Origin: Pseudomonadota bacterium
GTDB taxonomy: Bacteria; Pseudomonadota; Alphaproteobacteria; Micavibrionales; UBA2020
NCBI GenBank assembly: GCA_023444705.1
Contig: JAEXMB010000077.1
Coordinates: forward strand, 1 to 20,449
Length of the DNA: 20,449 nt
Reading direction: 5' to 3'
The position numbers and the translations under genes are program-made. The first letter of the stretch is position 1. Every line of letters starts with the position of its first letter. Below the pieces are notes generated by a model, which was not told the origin of the DNA, did not search any database, and saw nothing but the letters and a program-made list of their open reading frames with translations. Positions 8,429 through 15,387 of this stretch are shown here, in pieces.

Positions 8429-9530
8429 ATTGGATGGCGCGGATGTCGAATTCGTCAAGCGCGTGCAGGTAGTCCTGCAATGTAATCAGCCCGATGCAGG
8501 GCATGGCCCCTGTGAACTGCAATTCACCGCGTGCAAGCCGTTGCGCGCACAGGATCGCAGGGGTGGAGGGAATAAAAGGCCCGTGCCCTGATTGTGCCAG
8601 CAGATGAAACTGCATTTTCTTGGCCGCGCCATCATGGCCGGTACCGCGCAACGTCATATGAAAGGCGCTGCGGTCGCTGCCCAAACGGTCAAAGATGCGC
8701 GAAAGCCTGAGCAGTATGGCCGACAGCGGCGCAAGGCTGCTGATCAGCCCCCATCGTACCAGCCACGTCAACGCCCAGAGCGAAAAGTGGATCAGCGCGA
8801 TTTCAAGACCGGCGCGAAAGCGAATGGTCCTGAGCGCAGGATAGCGCTGCGTAAAAAGCGCAAGGTCGGGGATGTCGCAATTGCCAAGCAACTTCCAGCC
8901 GAGGTGCGGATATTTATGCGCCGTCAGGCCCTGCCAGCCGTAAACCGTCGCCTCTTCGCCGTCGATCCGTGTCGTGAAGGGCTTTCCGGCATAGCTGAGA
9001 ACCGCCTGCGTGGTGGCGAGCCCCGTATTGGTGCGTTGTGCCGTGGTGATGCCATAGTCGATTTCGGCAAGTGTCCCGAACTGCGGCAGGTGGTGGTCCA
9101 CGACGGCTGCCGTCAGGGCAGGTACGGAGCTGGCGCCGCTGATGACGGCCACGCCGCGTGCCTTGGCCTGCGCGTCAAGCGCGCCGATGCCCGCGACGAA
9201 ATCGCGGCTGTCGGCAAGGTCTATATAATGGCACCCCTGCGCGATGCAGGCCTTGGCAACGGCATAATCCTGCCCCTGAAAAGGGCCTGATGTATGGATG
9301 ACGATGTGCGGCTTTACCGCTGCCAGTGCCGCGGCAAAGTCCTGATGAATATCGCAGACATGGTATTGCACGGGGTTTGGCGCATTGCTGTATTGTGCGG
9401 CAAGGGCGCGGCATTTTTCTTCGGAGCGCCCGGCGGCGATAACCTGAATGGCGCTGTTCTGTGCGAGCTTGCGCGTGATGTGGCTGCCGAAATTGCCATA
9501 GGCCCCGATGACAAGGACGCGCGCGGTCAT
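8427..9530 (-). CDS. Saccharopine-dehydrogenase-like NAD(P)-binding protein
   Basis: A 367-residue oxidoreductase-like protein of unknown substrate. The N-terminus is a Rossmann fold with VLVIGAYGNFG (G9-x-x-G12-x-x-G15), followed by AAGRSEEK, the usual NADP-type region after strand 2, and by HTSGPF and YIDLADSRDF, typical of the saccharopine dehydrogenase NADP-binding family. True saccharopine dehydrogenase activity is not implied. A hydrophobic stretch at about residues 246-275 (LWALTWLVRWGLISSLAPL) could contact the membrane. Start ATG 9530 has AGGA 7 nt upstream and overlaps the preceding stop as ATGA, so translation is coupled. An upstream in-frame start would lie inside the previous gene. 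It is the last gene of a three-gene operon. Confidence 0.85.
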   Translation of the reverse strand: MTARVLVIGAYGNFGSHITRKLAQNSAIQVIAAGRSEEKCRALAAQYSNAPNPVQYHVCDIHQDFAAALAAVKPHIVIHTSGPFQGQDYAVAKACIAQGCHYIDLADSRDFVAGIGALDAQAKARGVAVISGASSVPALTAAVVDHHLPQFGTLAEIDYGITTAQRTNTGLATTQAVLSYAGKPFTTRIDGEEATVYGWQGLTAHKYPHLGWKLLGNCDIPDLALFTQRYPALRTIRFRAGLEIALIHFSLWALTWLVRWGLISSLAPLSAILLRLSRIFDRLGSDRSAFHMTLRGTGHDGAAKKMQFHLLAQSGHGPFIPSTPAILCAQRLARGELQFTGAMPCIGLITLQDYLHALDEFDIRAIQ

Positions 9531-10516
9531 GCGTTGTCCTGCATGGTAAAGGTGCCGCGATAGCTGTAAATCTGTCCCCACAGCGGGTGGCGGATTTCGG
9601 TCATCATGGAAAAGCTGTCGTCGTCGATCGGTGTTTCCTCGGCATAGCCGCGGCCGATGATAAATGTGAGCGGCAAGGGCACCAGCCAGCCAAAAAGGTT
9701 GAGTGCATAGCCGCGGTGCAACAATAGCACTTTGCTGCCGTTCCAGACATAGCGCATGCGCCAGCCCAGCTGGCAGCGCATGACCTCGGTCACCGCGTTG
9801 CCGCCTTCGGGACGCATGAGCGAGTGGAACCTGTAGCCCTGGCCATCGTCGAATGTCATTTGCCTGTCAAAGTGAAATGCATTGCTGTCATGCGTGGTGA
9901 TGAAACGCACTGTGGTGGATACATTCTTGCCCTCGCGCGCCACCAGCATGCCCAGCAGGCGAAACAGCGGAAAGAGCGCCCTGCCAAGCCGCGACGCCGT
10001 AATCGTCAGCGTGCCTTTCGCAACGGCAAGGTCATCGGTGTAAGGGCGGTTGGCGTAATGCTTGCGCATCACGGCGGGCAGGGTGTCCCAGTCCTTGCCG
10101 AAAATCGGGGCGAAAACGGGCAATGCTGCCTTGTTCAGGTTGTCGAGCCGGCCCACACCCTTGATGCGCACCAGCATGTTGCGCACCGCGCGCAACACGG
10201 GGTAGAGCATTCTGGCGCGTGTCTTGCTGGCGAAAAGAGCGGCGTTCACGCGGTTGAACCAGCCATAATGGCTGCCGTGCAAGGCCATGAACGTCAGCGC
10301 GTCGGGGCCGTGATGAAACACGTTCTGGTCGTAAATCACCATGCCTTCATCAAGGTCGATTTGTGCGGCGGCAAGACGGTGCAACAGCGGATGATAGGGA
10401 TTGTTGCGTGCATCAAGCATATGCAGGGTACCGTAGCTCTCCTTGATACGAAGGGCTTGCGCCGCATAGGCGCACATGGGGCAGCCGCCATCATAAATAA
10501 AGTAAATATCGCGCAT
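9527..10516 (-). CDS. DCC-family thiol-disulfide domain fused to DUF4166
   Basis: A 329-residue two-domain protein. The N-terminal part (about 1-125) has YDGGCPMC with C12 and C15, the signature of the DCC (DUF393) thioredoxin-like family, suggesting thiol-disulfide chemistry. The C-terminal part (about 130-325) fits DUF4166: FGKDWDTLPAVMRKHY, a KGTLTI strand, FHFDRQM, LGWRM, PLPLTFIIGRGYAEE and a terminal HPLWGQIYSYRG. DUF4166 function is unknown; it is commonly found attached to saccharopine-dehydrogenase-like domains, which here form the next gene. There is 1 nt between the upstream DUF2269 stop and this ATG, and an ATGA overlap with the downstream gene. The ribosome site is weak (GGGG), which also suggests coupling. 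Domain calls are from recalled family patterns. Confidence 0.82.
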   Translation of the reverse strand: MRDIYFIYDGGCPMCAYAAQALRIKESYGTLHMLDARNNPYHPLLHRLAAAQIDLDEGMVIYDQNVFHHGPDALTFMALHGSHYGWFNRVNAALFASKTRARMLYPVLRAVRNMLVRIKGVGRLDNLNKAALPVFAPIFGKDWDTLPAVMRKHYANRPYTDDLAVAKGTLTITASRLGRALFPLFRLLGMLVAREGKNVSTTVRFITTHDSNAFHFDRQMTFDDGQGYRFHSLMRPEGGNAVTEVMRCQLGWRMRYVWNGSKVLLLHRGYALNLFGWLVPLPLTFIIGRGYAEETPIDDDSFSMMTEIRHPLWGQIYSYRGTFTMQDNA

Positions 10517-10517
10517 A

Positions 10518-10985
10518 TTACCCCGGCTTTGCTGTCATCAGATAAAAGATGGCTGTCAGCGAAATAAACGCCGGCCAGCCCAGCGCAAACCATATCCTGA
10601 ACAAACGGTGATAGCGCGCTGGCAGCGGCAGGGCATTTGCAGCGGCGTCGCGGGCCATGACACGCAGCTGAAGCTGTATCCAGACCACAGGCAGCCAGCA
10701 GGCACCGGCCACGATATAGAGGCCATAGCTCCACAGCAACCAAGGCGCCGCGAGGTCGTAGCCGCCGTTATAGACAAGCCAAAGGCCTGACAACGGCTGG
10801 ATGATGACGGCGGGCGCGGTAAAACAATAATCGGCGATGACGGTGAAGCGTGCGGCGTAATAGCGCTCGTGCGCGTTACGTGCATAGCGTGAACACAGCA
10901 TGAAAAAAGCGATGCCAAGCCCTGTCCCGAACAGCACGGTCGAGCTGATGATATGCAGGGTTTTCACGGCAAAATAGACATCCAT
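10518..10985 (-). CDS. DUF2269 family integral membrane protein
   Basis: A 155-residue inner-membrane protein with about four hydrophobic segments. They lie near residues 5-27 (VKTLHIISSTVLFGTGLGIAF), 48-70, 78-100 and 128-150. The start (YFAVKTLHIIS...LFGTG), the IADYCFTAPAVIIQPLSG motif and the PVVWIQLQLR segment fit DUF2269. Function is unknown. It is the first gene of the operon with the DCC-DUF4166 and dehydrogenase-like genes and ends 1 nt before the next ATG. I chose ATG 10985; a GTG at 11000 would add five residues, and neither has a clear ribosome site. It is divergent from ndk, so its promoter should lie in 11001-11175. Confidence 0.8.
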   Translation of the reverse strand: MDVYFAVKTLHIISSTVLFGTGLGIAFFMLCSRYARNAHERYYAARFTVIADYCFTAPAVIIQPLSGLWLVYNGGYDLAAPWLLWSYGLYIVAGACWLPVVWIQLQLRVMARDAAANALPLPARYHRLFRIWFALGWPAFISLTAIFYLMTAKPG

Positions 10986-11085
10986 GCCCGACGATAGCAC
11001 ATCTGGCGGGGTTTGGGCCTGATGTGGCGGAAGGTATTGTTATCCATAATCCTGTAATTATTTACGGCCGAGGATGTGGCGGGGG

Positions 11086-11114
11086 TTGCCAGTGGGCGCG
11101 GCCTCGCGTACAAA
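11086..11114 (+). promoter_or_regulatory. Likely ndk promoter
   Basis: TTGCCA (11086-11091), a 17-bp spacer and TACAAA (11109-11114) lie about 60 bp ahead of the ndk start. The -35 box matches the sigma-70 consensus at 5 of 6 positions and the -10 box at 4 of 6. Confidence 0.45.
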
Positions 11115-11175
11115 CCTCCCCACAACTCTCTCCATAAGAAACCCAACCGGACATATATAAATAGAGGAACTGACA

Positions 11176-11601
11176 ATGACCGCCGTGCAACGCACCCTGT
11201 CGATCATCAAACCCGATGCCACCCGCCGCAACCTGACCGGCAAGATCAACGCGAAATTCGAAGAAAAAGGCCTGCGCATCGTCGCGCAAAAGCGCATCCA
11301 GCTGACCGAAGCGCAAGCCGGCAAGTTCTACGAAGTTCACAAAGAGCGCCCCTTCTTCAAGGACCTCGTCAGCTTTATGGCTTCGGGCCCCGTTGTCGTT
11401 CAGGTTCTGGAAGGCGCTGACGCTGTTGCCGCCAACCGCACCATCATGGGCGCGACCAACCCCGCCAACGCCGAGCCCGGCACCATCCGCAAAGAGTTCG
11501 CCGAAAGCATCGACGCGAACTCGGTTCACGGCTCTGACAGCCTTGAGAACGCACGCATCGAAATCGCGTTCTTCTTCGCGGAAACCGAAATCGTCGGCTA
11601 A
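11176..11601 (+). CDS. ndk: Nucleoside diphosphate kinase
   Basis: Transfers the gamma-phosphate between nucleoside tri- and diphosphates through a phosphohistidine, balancing NTP and dNTP pools in the cytoplasm. The 141-residue length is standard. RTLSIIKPDA opens the protein, and the active-site histidine is H118 in NSVHGSDS. RPFFKDLVSFMASGPVV and GATNPANAEPGTIR are family signatures. A GAGGA ribosome site lies 7 nt before the ATG. It appears monocistronic, with its own promoter and a very strong terminator directly downstream. Nothing unusual was seen. Confidence 0.98.
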   Translation: MTAVQRTLSIIKPDATRRNLTGKINAKFEEKGLRIVAQKRIQLTEAQAGKFYEVHKERPFFKDLVSFMASGPVVVQVLEGADAVAANRTIMGATNPANAEPGTIRKEFAESIDANSVHGSDSLENARIEIAFFFAETEIVG

Positions 11602-11617
11602 GGCCACACGGTTTGAC

Positions 11618-11659
11618 CAAACAAAAACCCCGATCAGCGATGATCGGGGTTTTTGTTTG
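11618..11659. terminator. Bidirectional terminator between ndk and the histidine kinase gene
   Basis: A 19-bp perfect stem (11618-11636 with 11641-11659), loop GCGA, is flanked by A and T tracts within the stem, so it can act on both strands. It ends ndk (plus) and the convergent kinase gene (minus), whose stop is 13 bp away. Confidence 0.93.
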
Positions 11660-11672
11660 CGCCTGTGGGAGC

Positions 11673-14600
11673 CTATCCCTTGGCCCATTTATCGAGTGCG
11701 CTGCGCGTATCGTAGAACGTCGGGCGCATGTCGCGTACCCAGCGCTGCATTTGCTCGAGCTGCGCTTCGGGGTTTTCGCCGCGTGCGGCTTTTTCGATCT
11801 TGGCGGCCAGCGCGCTCAACGTCATCAGGCCGAAGTTGGCGGCCATGCCCTTGAGTTCGTGCCCGCGCGCGCCCAGCACAGGGAAGTCTTGCGCCTGCAC
11901 GGCCTTTTCGGCGTTGATGATGGTTTCCTCGGTCTGCTGGTAGAGGCCGTCGATCATGTCGAGCAGTTCCTCGCGCTTCATGCTGTCCTTGAGGCTGTTG
12001 AGCATGGTGGGGTCAAACAGCTCGCTTTCGGCTACGGGCGCTTGCGGCTGTTCAGCCATTTCTGCCGGCGAGGCCGTTGCGGCAGGTGCCGCAGGGGGGG
12101 GTGCGGGCGCTTGCGCTGCTGGTGCGGGCGGAGCTGCATCGTCATCCGCCGTGCCAAGATCAAGTGACAGGCTGGTCGTGGCGGGCAACTCGCGCGGGGC
12201 CGCCTGAACCGGCGCTGGTGCGACTGGTGCGGGCATTGCAGGCTGTGGTGCTGACGGTGCCGGGGCCGCTGTCTGTGCCTGCGGCGTCGCGGGTGGTTGC
12301 AGCGGTGCTGCTGGTGCGGCGGGTGTGGGTGCTGGTGCAGTTGCCGGCGCATCGCCGCCGACGGGCTTGCGGTTGCGCATCACGTTGCCAAGGGCCTTGC
12401 GCAACAGTTCGGGATTGATCGGCTTGGCAACGTGGTCCTGCATGCCGGCATCGCGGCAACGCTGGATGTCTTCGGGCCGGGTATTGCCCGTCATGGCGAC
12501 GACGGGAATTTGCGATTTGACCTGATCGGGTAGGGCGCGGATCATGCGCGTGGCTTCCAGGCCGTCGATGACGGGCATTTCCATGTCCATCAGGATGGCG
12601 TCAAAGCTGATTGCATTGATTTCCTTGATCGCGGCATCGGCGCTGAGCGCGGTGACGATCTTGTGCCCGTCTTTTTCCAGCAATCCCTGCATGACGCGCA
12701 GGTTGATGTTGTTGTCGTCCACGACAAGGATCGACAGCGGCGGCAGGCTGCTGACCACTGCGGCGGCAGCGGCGCCGGTCGTGGCGGCAGGTTTTTCAAA
12801 CGGGATGATGAAGTAGAACAGCGAGCCTTCGCCCTGCTTGCTTTCAAGCTGGATGCTGCCGCCCATCGCTTCGGTCAGGCGCTTGCAGATGGCAAGGCCA
12901 AGGCCCGTGCCGCCGAAATTGCGCGAGATGCTGGCATCGGCCTGCGCATAGGGCGAGAACAGCTTTTTCTGGCCTTCTTCGGAAATGCCCATGCCGGTGT
13001 CGCGCACGCCGAAGTAGACGCGGTAGCGCGTGGCGTTTTCCTCGCGCAAGGACACGCTGATCGACACGCCGCCTTTTTCGGTAAACTTGATGGCGTTGGT
13101 GACAAGGTTGAGCAAAATCTGGCGCACGCGCGTGGGGTCGCCCTTGACCATCGTCGGCGTGCCGTCGGCAACGTCGAGCGTCAGGCTGATCTTCTTTTCG
13201 CCCGCGCGGCCCGACATCAGCAGGATGATACTGTCGAGCAGCTTGGCGAGGTCGAAGTTGAGGCTTTCCAGCGTCATCTTGCCTTCCTCGGCCTTGGAGA
13301 AGTCGAGGATGTCGTTGAGCAGGGTGATCATGCCCTCGCCGGCGTATTGAATGGTTTCGGCGTATTCTTTCTGCTCTTTGTTGAGAGGGCTGTCGAGGAT
13401 CAGGCGGATCATGCCCATGATGCCCGTCATAGGTGTTCTGATCTCGTGGCTGATGACGGCAAGGAAGTCCGACTTTGCCTTGTTGGCGGCATCGGCGGTT
13501 TCCTTGGCGCGGCGCAGGGCTTCGATACGCTCGGCTTCCCTGTTTCTCAGGTCGGCCAGCAGTTCTTTCTCACGCTGCATGATGCCAAGCAGGCGGGTTT
13601 GCTCGGCCTGTTCCTTGGTCTTGCGCAGCTCGGCTTCTTCTTCACGCTTGAGCTTGAGTTCGGCTTCGATCTCGCGCTGTTCCTCGGTCACGGCGATCAG
13701 GCTGCGCAGCGAGGTCAGCACCAGCAGCAGGATATGCGGCACGAAGGCCATCCAGTAGGCGTTGATCATTACGGCACTTTGCGGCGCGATGGCGCTGGCG
13801 CTCAGCTCGCCCGCCAGCGCGCCGAAGGTCAGCAGCAGCCAGGCGATGGCAAAAAAGCTTTCCAGCAGGCGTTCGCTGCGGCGTGCATAGTTAAACGACA
13901 GTGCCGTCAGCAGTGCCGGCACGGCAATGGGGGCGAAGCGGTTAAGCAACCCCGCCGCCGTATTGCCGGCAACGCCGTCGATGAAAGTCAGCGCCCATAA
14001 CAGGCCGAGCAGCCAGACGGTGGCATTGAGCAGGCGGCTCATCTTGCGGCGCGTATTGTCGGAAATGTCGGCATGGGTCGTGGGTGTGTACAGCACGCGC
14101 TTGGTCAGCATCAGCGCGCAGGCCAGTCCTGCGAACATGATGGTGTCCGACAGCATGGCCAGTGTGTTGTTGCCGATGGCGACGATTTCGTCGGTGGCGC
14201 CGAACAGGGCGGCATTGCTGATGAGGTAGCCCGACAGCAGCAGCGGGATCGCGCGCGGATAAAAGAACTGGAAGATCGCAAAAATGAACAGCAGGAAGAC
14301 GCAGGCACCGATCAGTGCGGTCTGCACGGTGGCATAGCGCGACAGGCCGGCGTTAAAGGATGTGCGCTCCTCCGCCTGCAGCGCAAAGTGCAGGGGGCTT
14401 CCGGCCTTGGGCTGGATATAGATGCCCACCAGTTGCGCCTGACCGGGCTGGATGGTCAGGGGGATGGCGTTCTTTTCCTGCCCGAACAGGTGGCGTTTGT
14501 GGGTGATTTTGCGGCCGTCCATCATCAGCGGGGCGCTGACGTACTGGTCGGTGTAAAGGATCACCTTGTCGGCCATGCCGACGGTGCCGTCGATGCGGCG

Positions 14601-14999
14601 CCCGAAATTGAGCGTCCACATGCTCTTGCCGGGGTTTTGGTTGTTGACCTGCATCACCAGCCAATAGCCGCGCGAAGCGGGGCCGTTGAAAGATGTCAGG
14701 TCGTCAAGGCGATCGCCCTGATTGTTGCGAAAGCGGTAGGCAACCTCGGCAAAGCTCAGCTTGGCGTCGGGGTCGTCGATGATGCGCAGGTAGGGCGTGG
14801 CGGCAAAGCTGTTGGCGCGGCTAGTCAGCGTCAGGCCGCCCAGCATCTTCTGCGCCTGTGCCTGGGCGGGCTGGGCCGTCTGTGCGTTGCCGCTGGTTGC
14901 GGGCAGGGCCACGATGATCAAAACCGCAAGTGCAAGCATGGCCCCCGCCAGCAGGCCGGTAAGCGGACGACGGGCGAAGAACGGGCGCACTGCTGGCAT
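11673..14999 (-). CDS. Hybrid sensor histidine kinase with 7TMR-DISM sensor, REC and Hpt domains
   Basis: Membrane sensor kinase of 1108 residues, in order: signal/membrane segment (about 12-32); periplasmic beta-rich domain fitting 7TMR-DISMED2 (about 50-215); a seven-helix membrane region (about 225-430); a charged coiled coil (about 435-508); HisKA with H518 in SHEIRTP; HATPase with NLVTNAIKF, DTGMGI and GGTGLGLAI; REC with phospho-acceptor D805 in LMDMEMPVIDG and K in AKPI; an Ala/Pro-rich linker (about 880-1000); and an Hpt domain with H1047 in GHELKGMAANFG. All four phosphorelay residues are intact, so it should pass phosphate H to D to H to an outside response regulator. No such regulator lies in the window. 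ATG 14999 was chosen because it begins just before the signal segment; the frame extends 40 codons upstream into the preceding gene region. Ligand unknown. Confidence 0.92.
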   Translation of the reverse strand: MPAVRPFFARRPLTGLLAGAMLALAVLIIVALPATSGNAQTAQPAQAQAQKMLGGLTLTSRANSFAATPYLRIIDDPDAKLSFAEVAYRFRNNQGDRLDDLTSFNGPASRGYWLVMQVNNQNPGKSMWTLNFGRRIDGTVGMADKVILYTDQYVSAPLMMDGRKITHKRHLFGQEKNAIPLTIQPGQAQLVGIYIQPKAGSPLHFALQAEERTSFNAGLSRYATVQTALIGACVFLLFIFAIFQFFYPRAIPLLLSGYLISNAALFGATDEIVAIGNNTLAMLSDTIMFAGLACALMLTKRVLYTPTTHADISDNTRRKMSRLLNATVWLLGLLWALTFIDGVAGNTAAGLLNRFAPIAVPALLTALSFNYARRSERLLESFFAIAWLLLTFGALAGELSASAIAPQSAVMINAYWMAFVPHILLLVLTSLRSLIAVTEEQREIEAELKLKREEEAELRKTKEQAEQTRLLGIMQREKELLADLRNREAERIEALRRAKETADAANKAKSDFLAVISHEIRTPMTGIMGMIRLILDSPLNKEQKEYAETIQYAGEGMITLLNDILDFSKAEEGKMTLESLNFDLAKLLDSIILLMSGRAGEKKISLTLDVADGTPTMVKGDPTRVRQILLNLVTNAIKFTEKGGVSISVSLREENATRYRVYFGVRDTGMGISEEGQKKLFSPYAQADASISRNFGGTGLGLAICKRLTEAMGGSIQLESKQGEGSLFYFIIPFEKPAATTGAAAAAVVSSLPPLSILVVDDNNINLRVMQGLLEKDGHKIVTALSADAAIKEINAISFDAILMDMEMPVIDGLEATRMIRALPDQVKSQIPVVAMTGNTRPEDIQRCRDAGMQDHVAKPINPELLRKALGNVMRNRKPVGGDAPATAPAPTPAAPAAPLQPPATPQAQTAAPAPSAPQPAMPAPVAPAPVQAAPRELPATTSLSLDLGTADDDAAPPAPAAQAPAPPPAAPAATASPAEMAEQPQAPVAESELFDPTMLNSLKDSMKREELLDMIDGLYQQTEETIINAEKAVQAQDFPVLGARGHELKGMAANFGLMTLSALAAKIEKAARGENPEAQLEQMQRWVRDMRPTFYDTRSALDKWAKG

Positions 15000-15035
15000 G
15001 GGTAATGACTCGCTTTTTAAATGCGGGAATGAAAA

Positions 15036-15055
15036 CACCGGCGCGCGGCGCCGTG
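15036..15055 (-). terminator. Possible weak terminator or attenuator before the kinase gene
   Basis: On the minus strand a 6-bp all-GC stem (CGGCGC-CGC-GCGCCG) is followed closely by GTG and four T residues. It lies directly after the CoxIV-like stop codon and 36 bp before the kinase start. The U-run is short, so termination would be partial at best. Confidence 0.35.
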
Positions 15056-15058
15056 CGA

Positions 15059-15202
15059 TCAGTAGGAAATCAGGACGACCACAAGCGCGACAAGAACGGC
15101 GCAGGCGGCGGCCGACCATGTCATGCCGCGGGTAAAGGCATCCCAGCCTTTATGGGCGCGGTCGACGGCTTCTTGTGAAACGTTTTGAGGTGTCTGCTGC
15201 AT
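15059..15202 (-). CDS. Small membrane protein resembling aa3-type cytochrome c oxidase subunit IV (COX4_pro_2)
   Basis: A 47-residue open frame from ATG 15202 to TGA 15059. The N-terminal half is soluble (MQQTPQNVSQEAVDRAHKGW); the second half is a single membrane helix (about 29-46, SAAACAVLVALVVVLIS). The pattern of an AHKGWDAFTRGMTW stretch before one helix resembles the bacterial aa3-type oxidase subunit IV family, which in alphaproteobacteria has short proteins of this layout. AAGG lies about 12 nt before the ATG. A minus-strand promoter fits upstream. No oxidase genes are in the window, so its partner is unknown. It sits 59 bp ahead of the histidine kinase gene on the same strand. Similarity at this length is weak evidence. 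Confidence 0.6.
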   Translation of the reverse strand: MQQTPQNVSQEAVDRAHKGWDAFTRGMTWSAAACAVLVALVVVLISY

Positions 15203-15246
15203 GGATGTTAAACCTTGTTATCAAGTCGCAAAAAAACGATGCGTCC

Positions 15247-15275
15247 AGCATAGCGGTGTCTCTGGCATTACTCAA
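15247..15275 (-). promoter_or_regulatory. Likely promoter for the CoxIV-like gene (and perhaps the kinase)
   Basis: On the minus strand TTGAGT (15275-15270), a 17-bp spacer and TATGCT (15252-15247) lie about 45 bp ahead of the CoxIV-like ATG. Each box matches the sigma-70 consensus at 4 of 6 positions. Confidence 0.4.
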
Positions 15276-15387
15276 ACTTTTTCATTTTATACATCTGTAA
15301 TTTCTGGATTTTATGTCTGATGCGGCGTATCTTGAAAGGCAGGGGCGCGAACACCGCCCGCCGCTGTTGTTTTTGATGGAAAAGCGC

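Noticed and set aside
12663..14000. A 445-codon plus-strand frame over the histidine kinase gene
   Set aside because: Antisense shadow caused by codon bias; no motif and no ribosome site that fits a gene.
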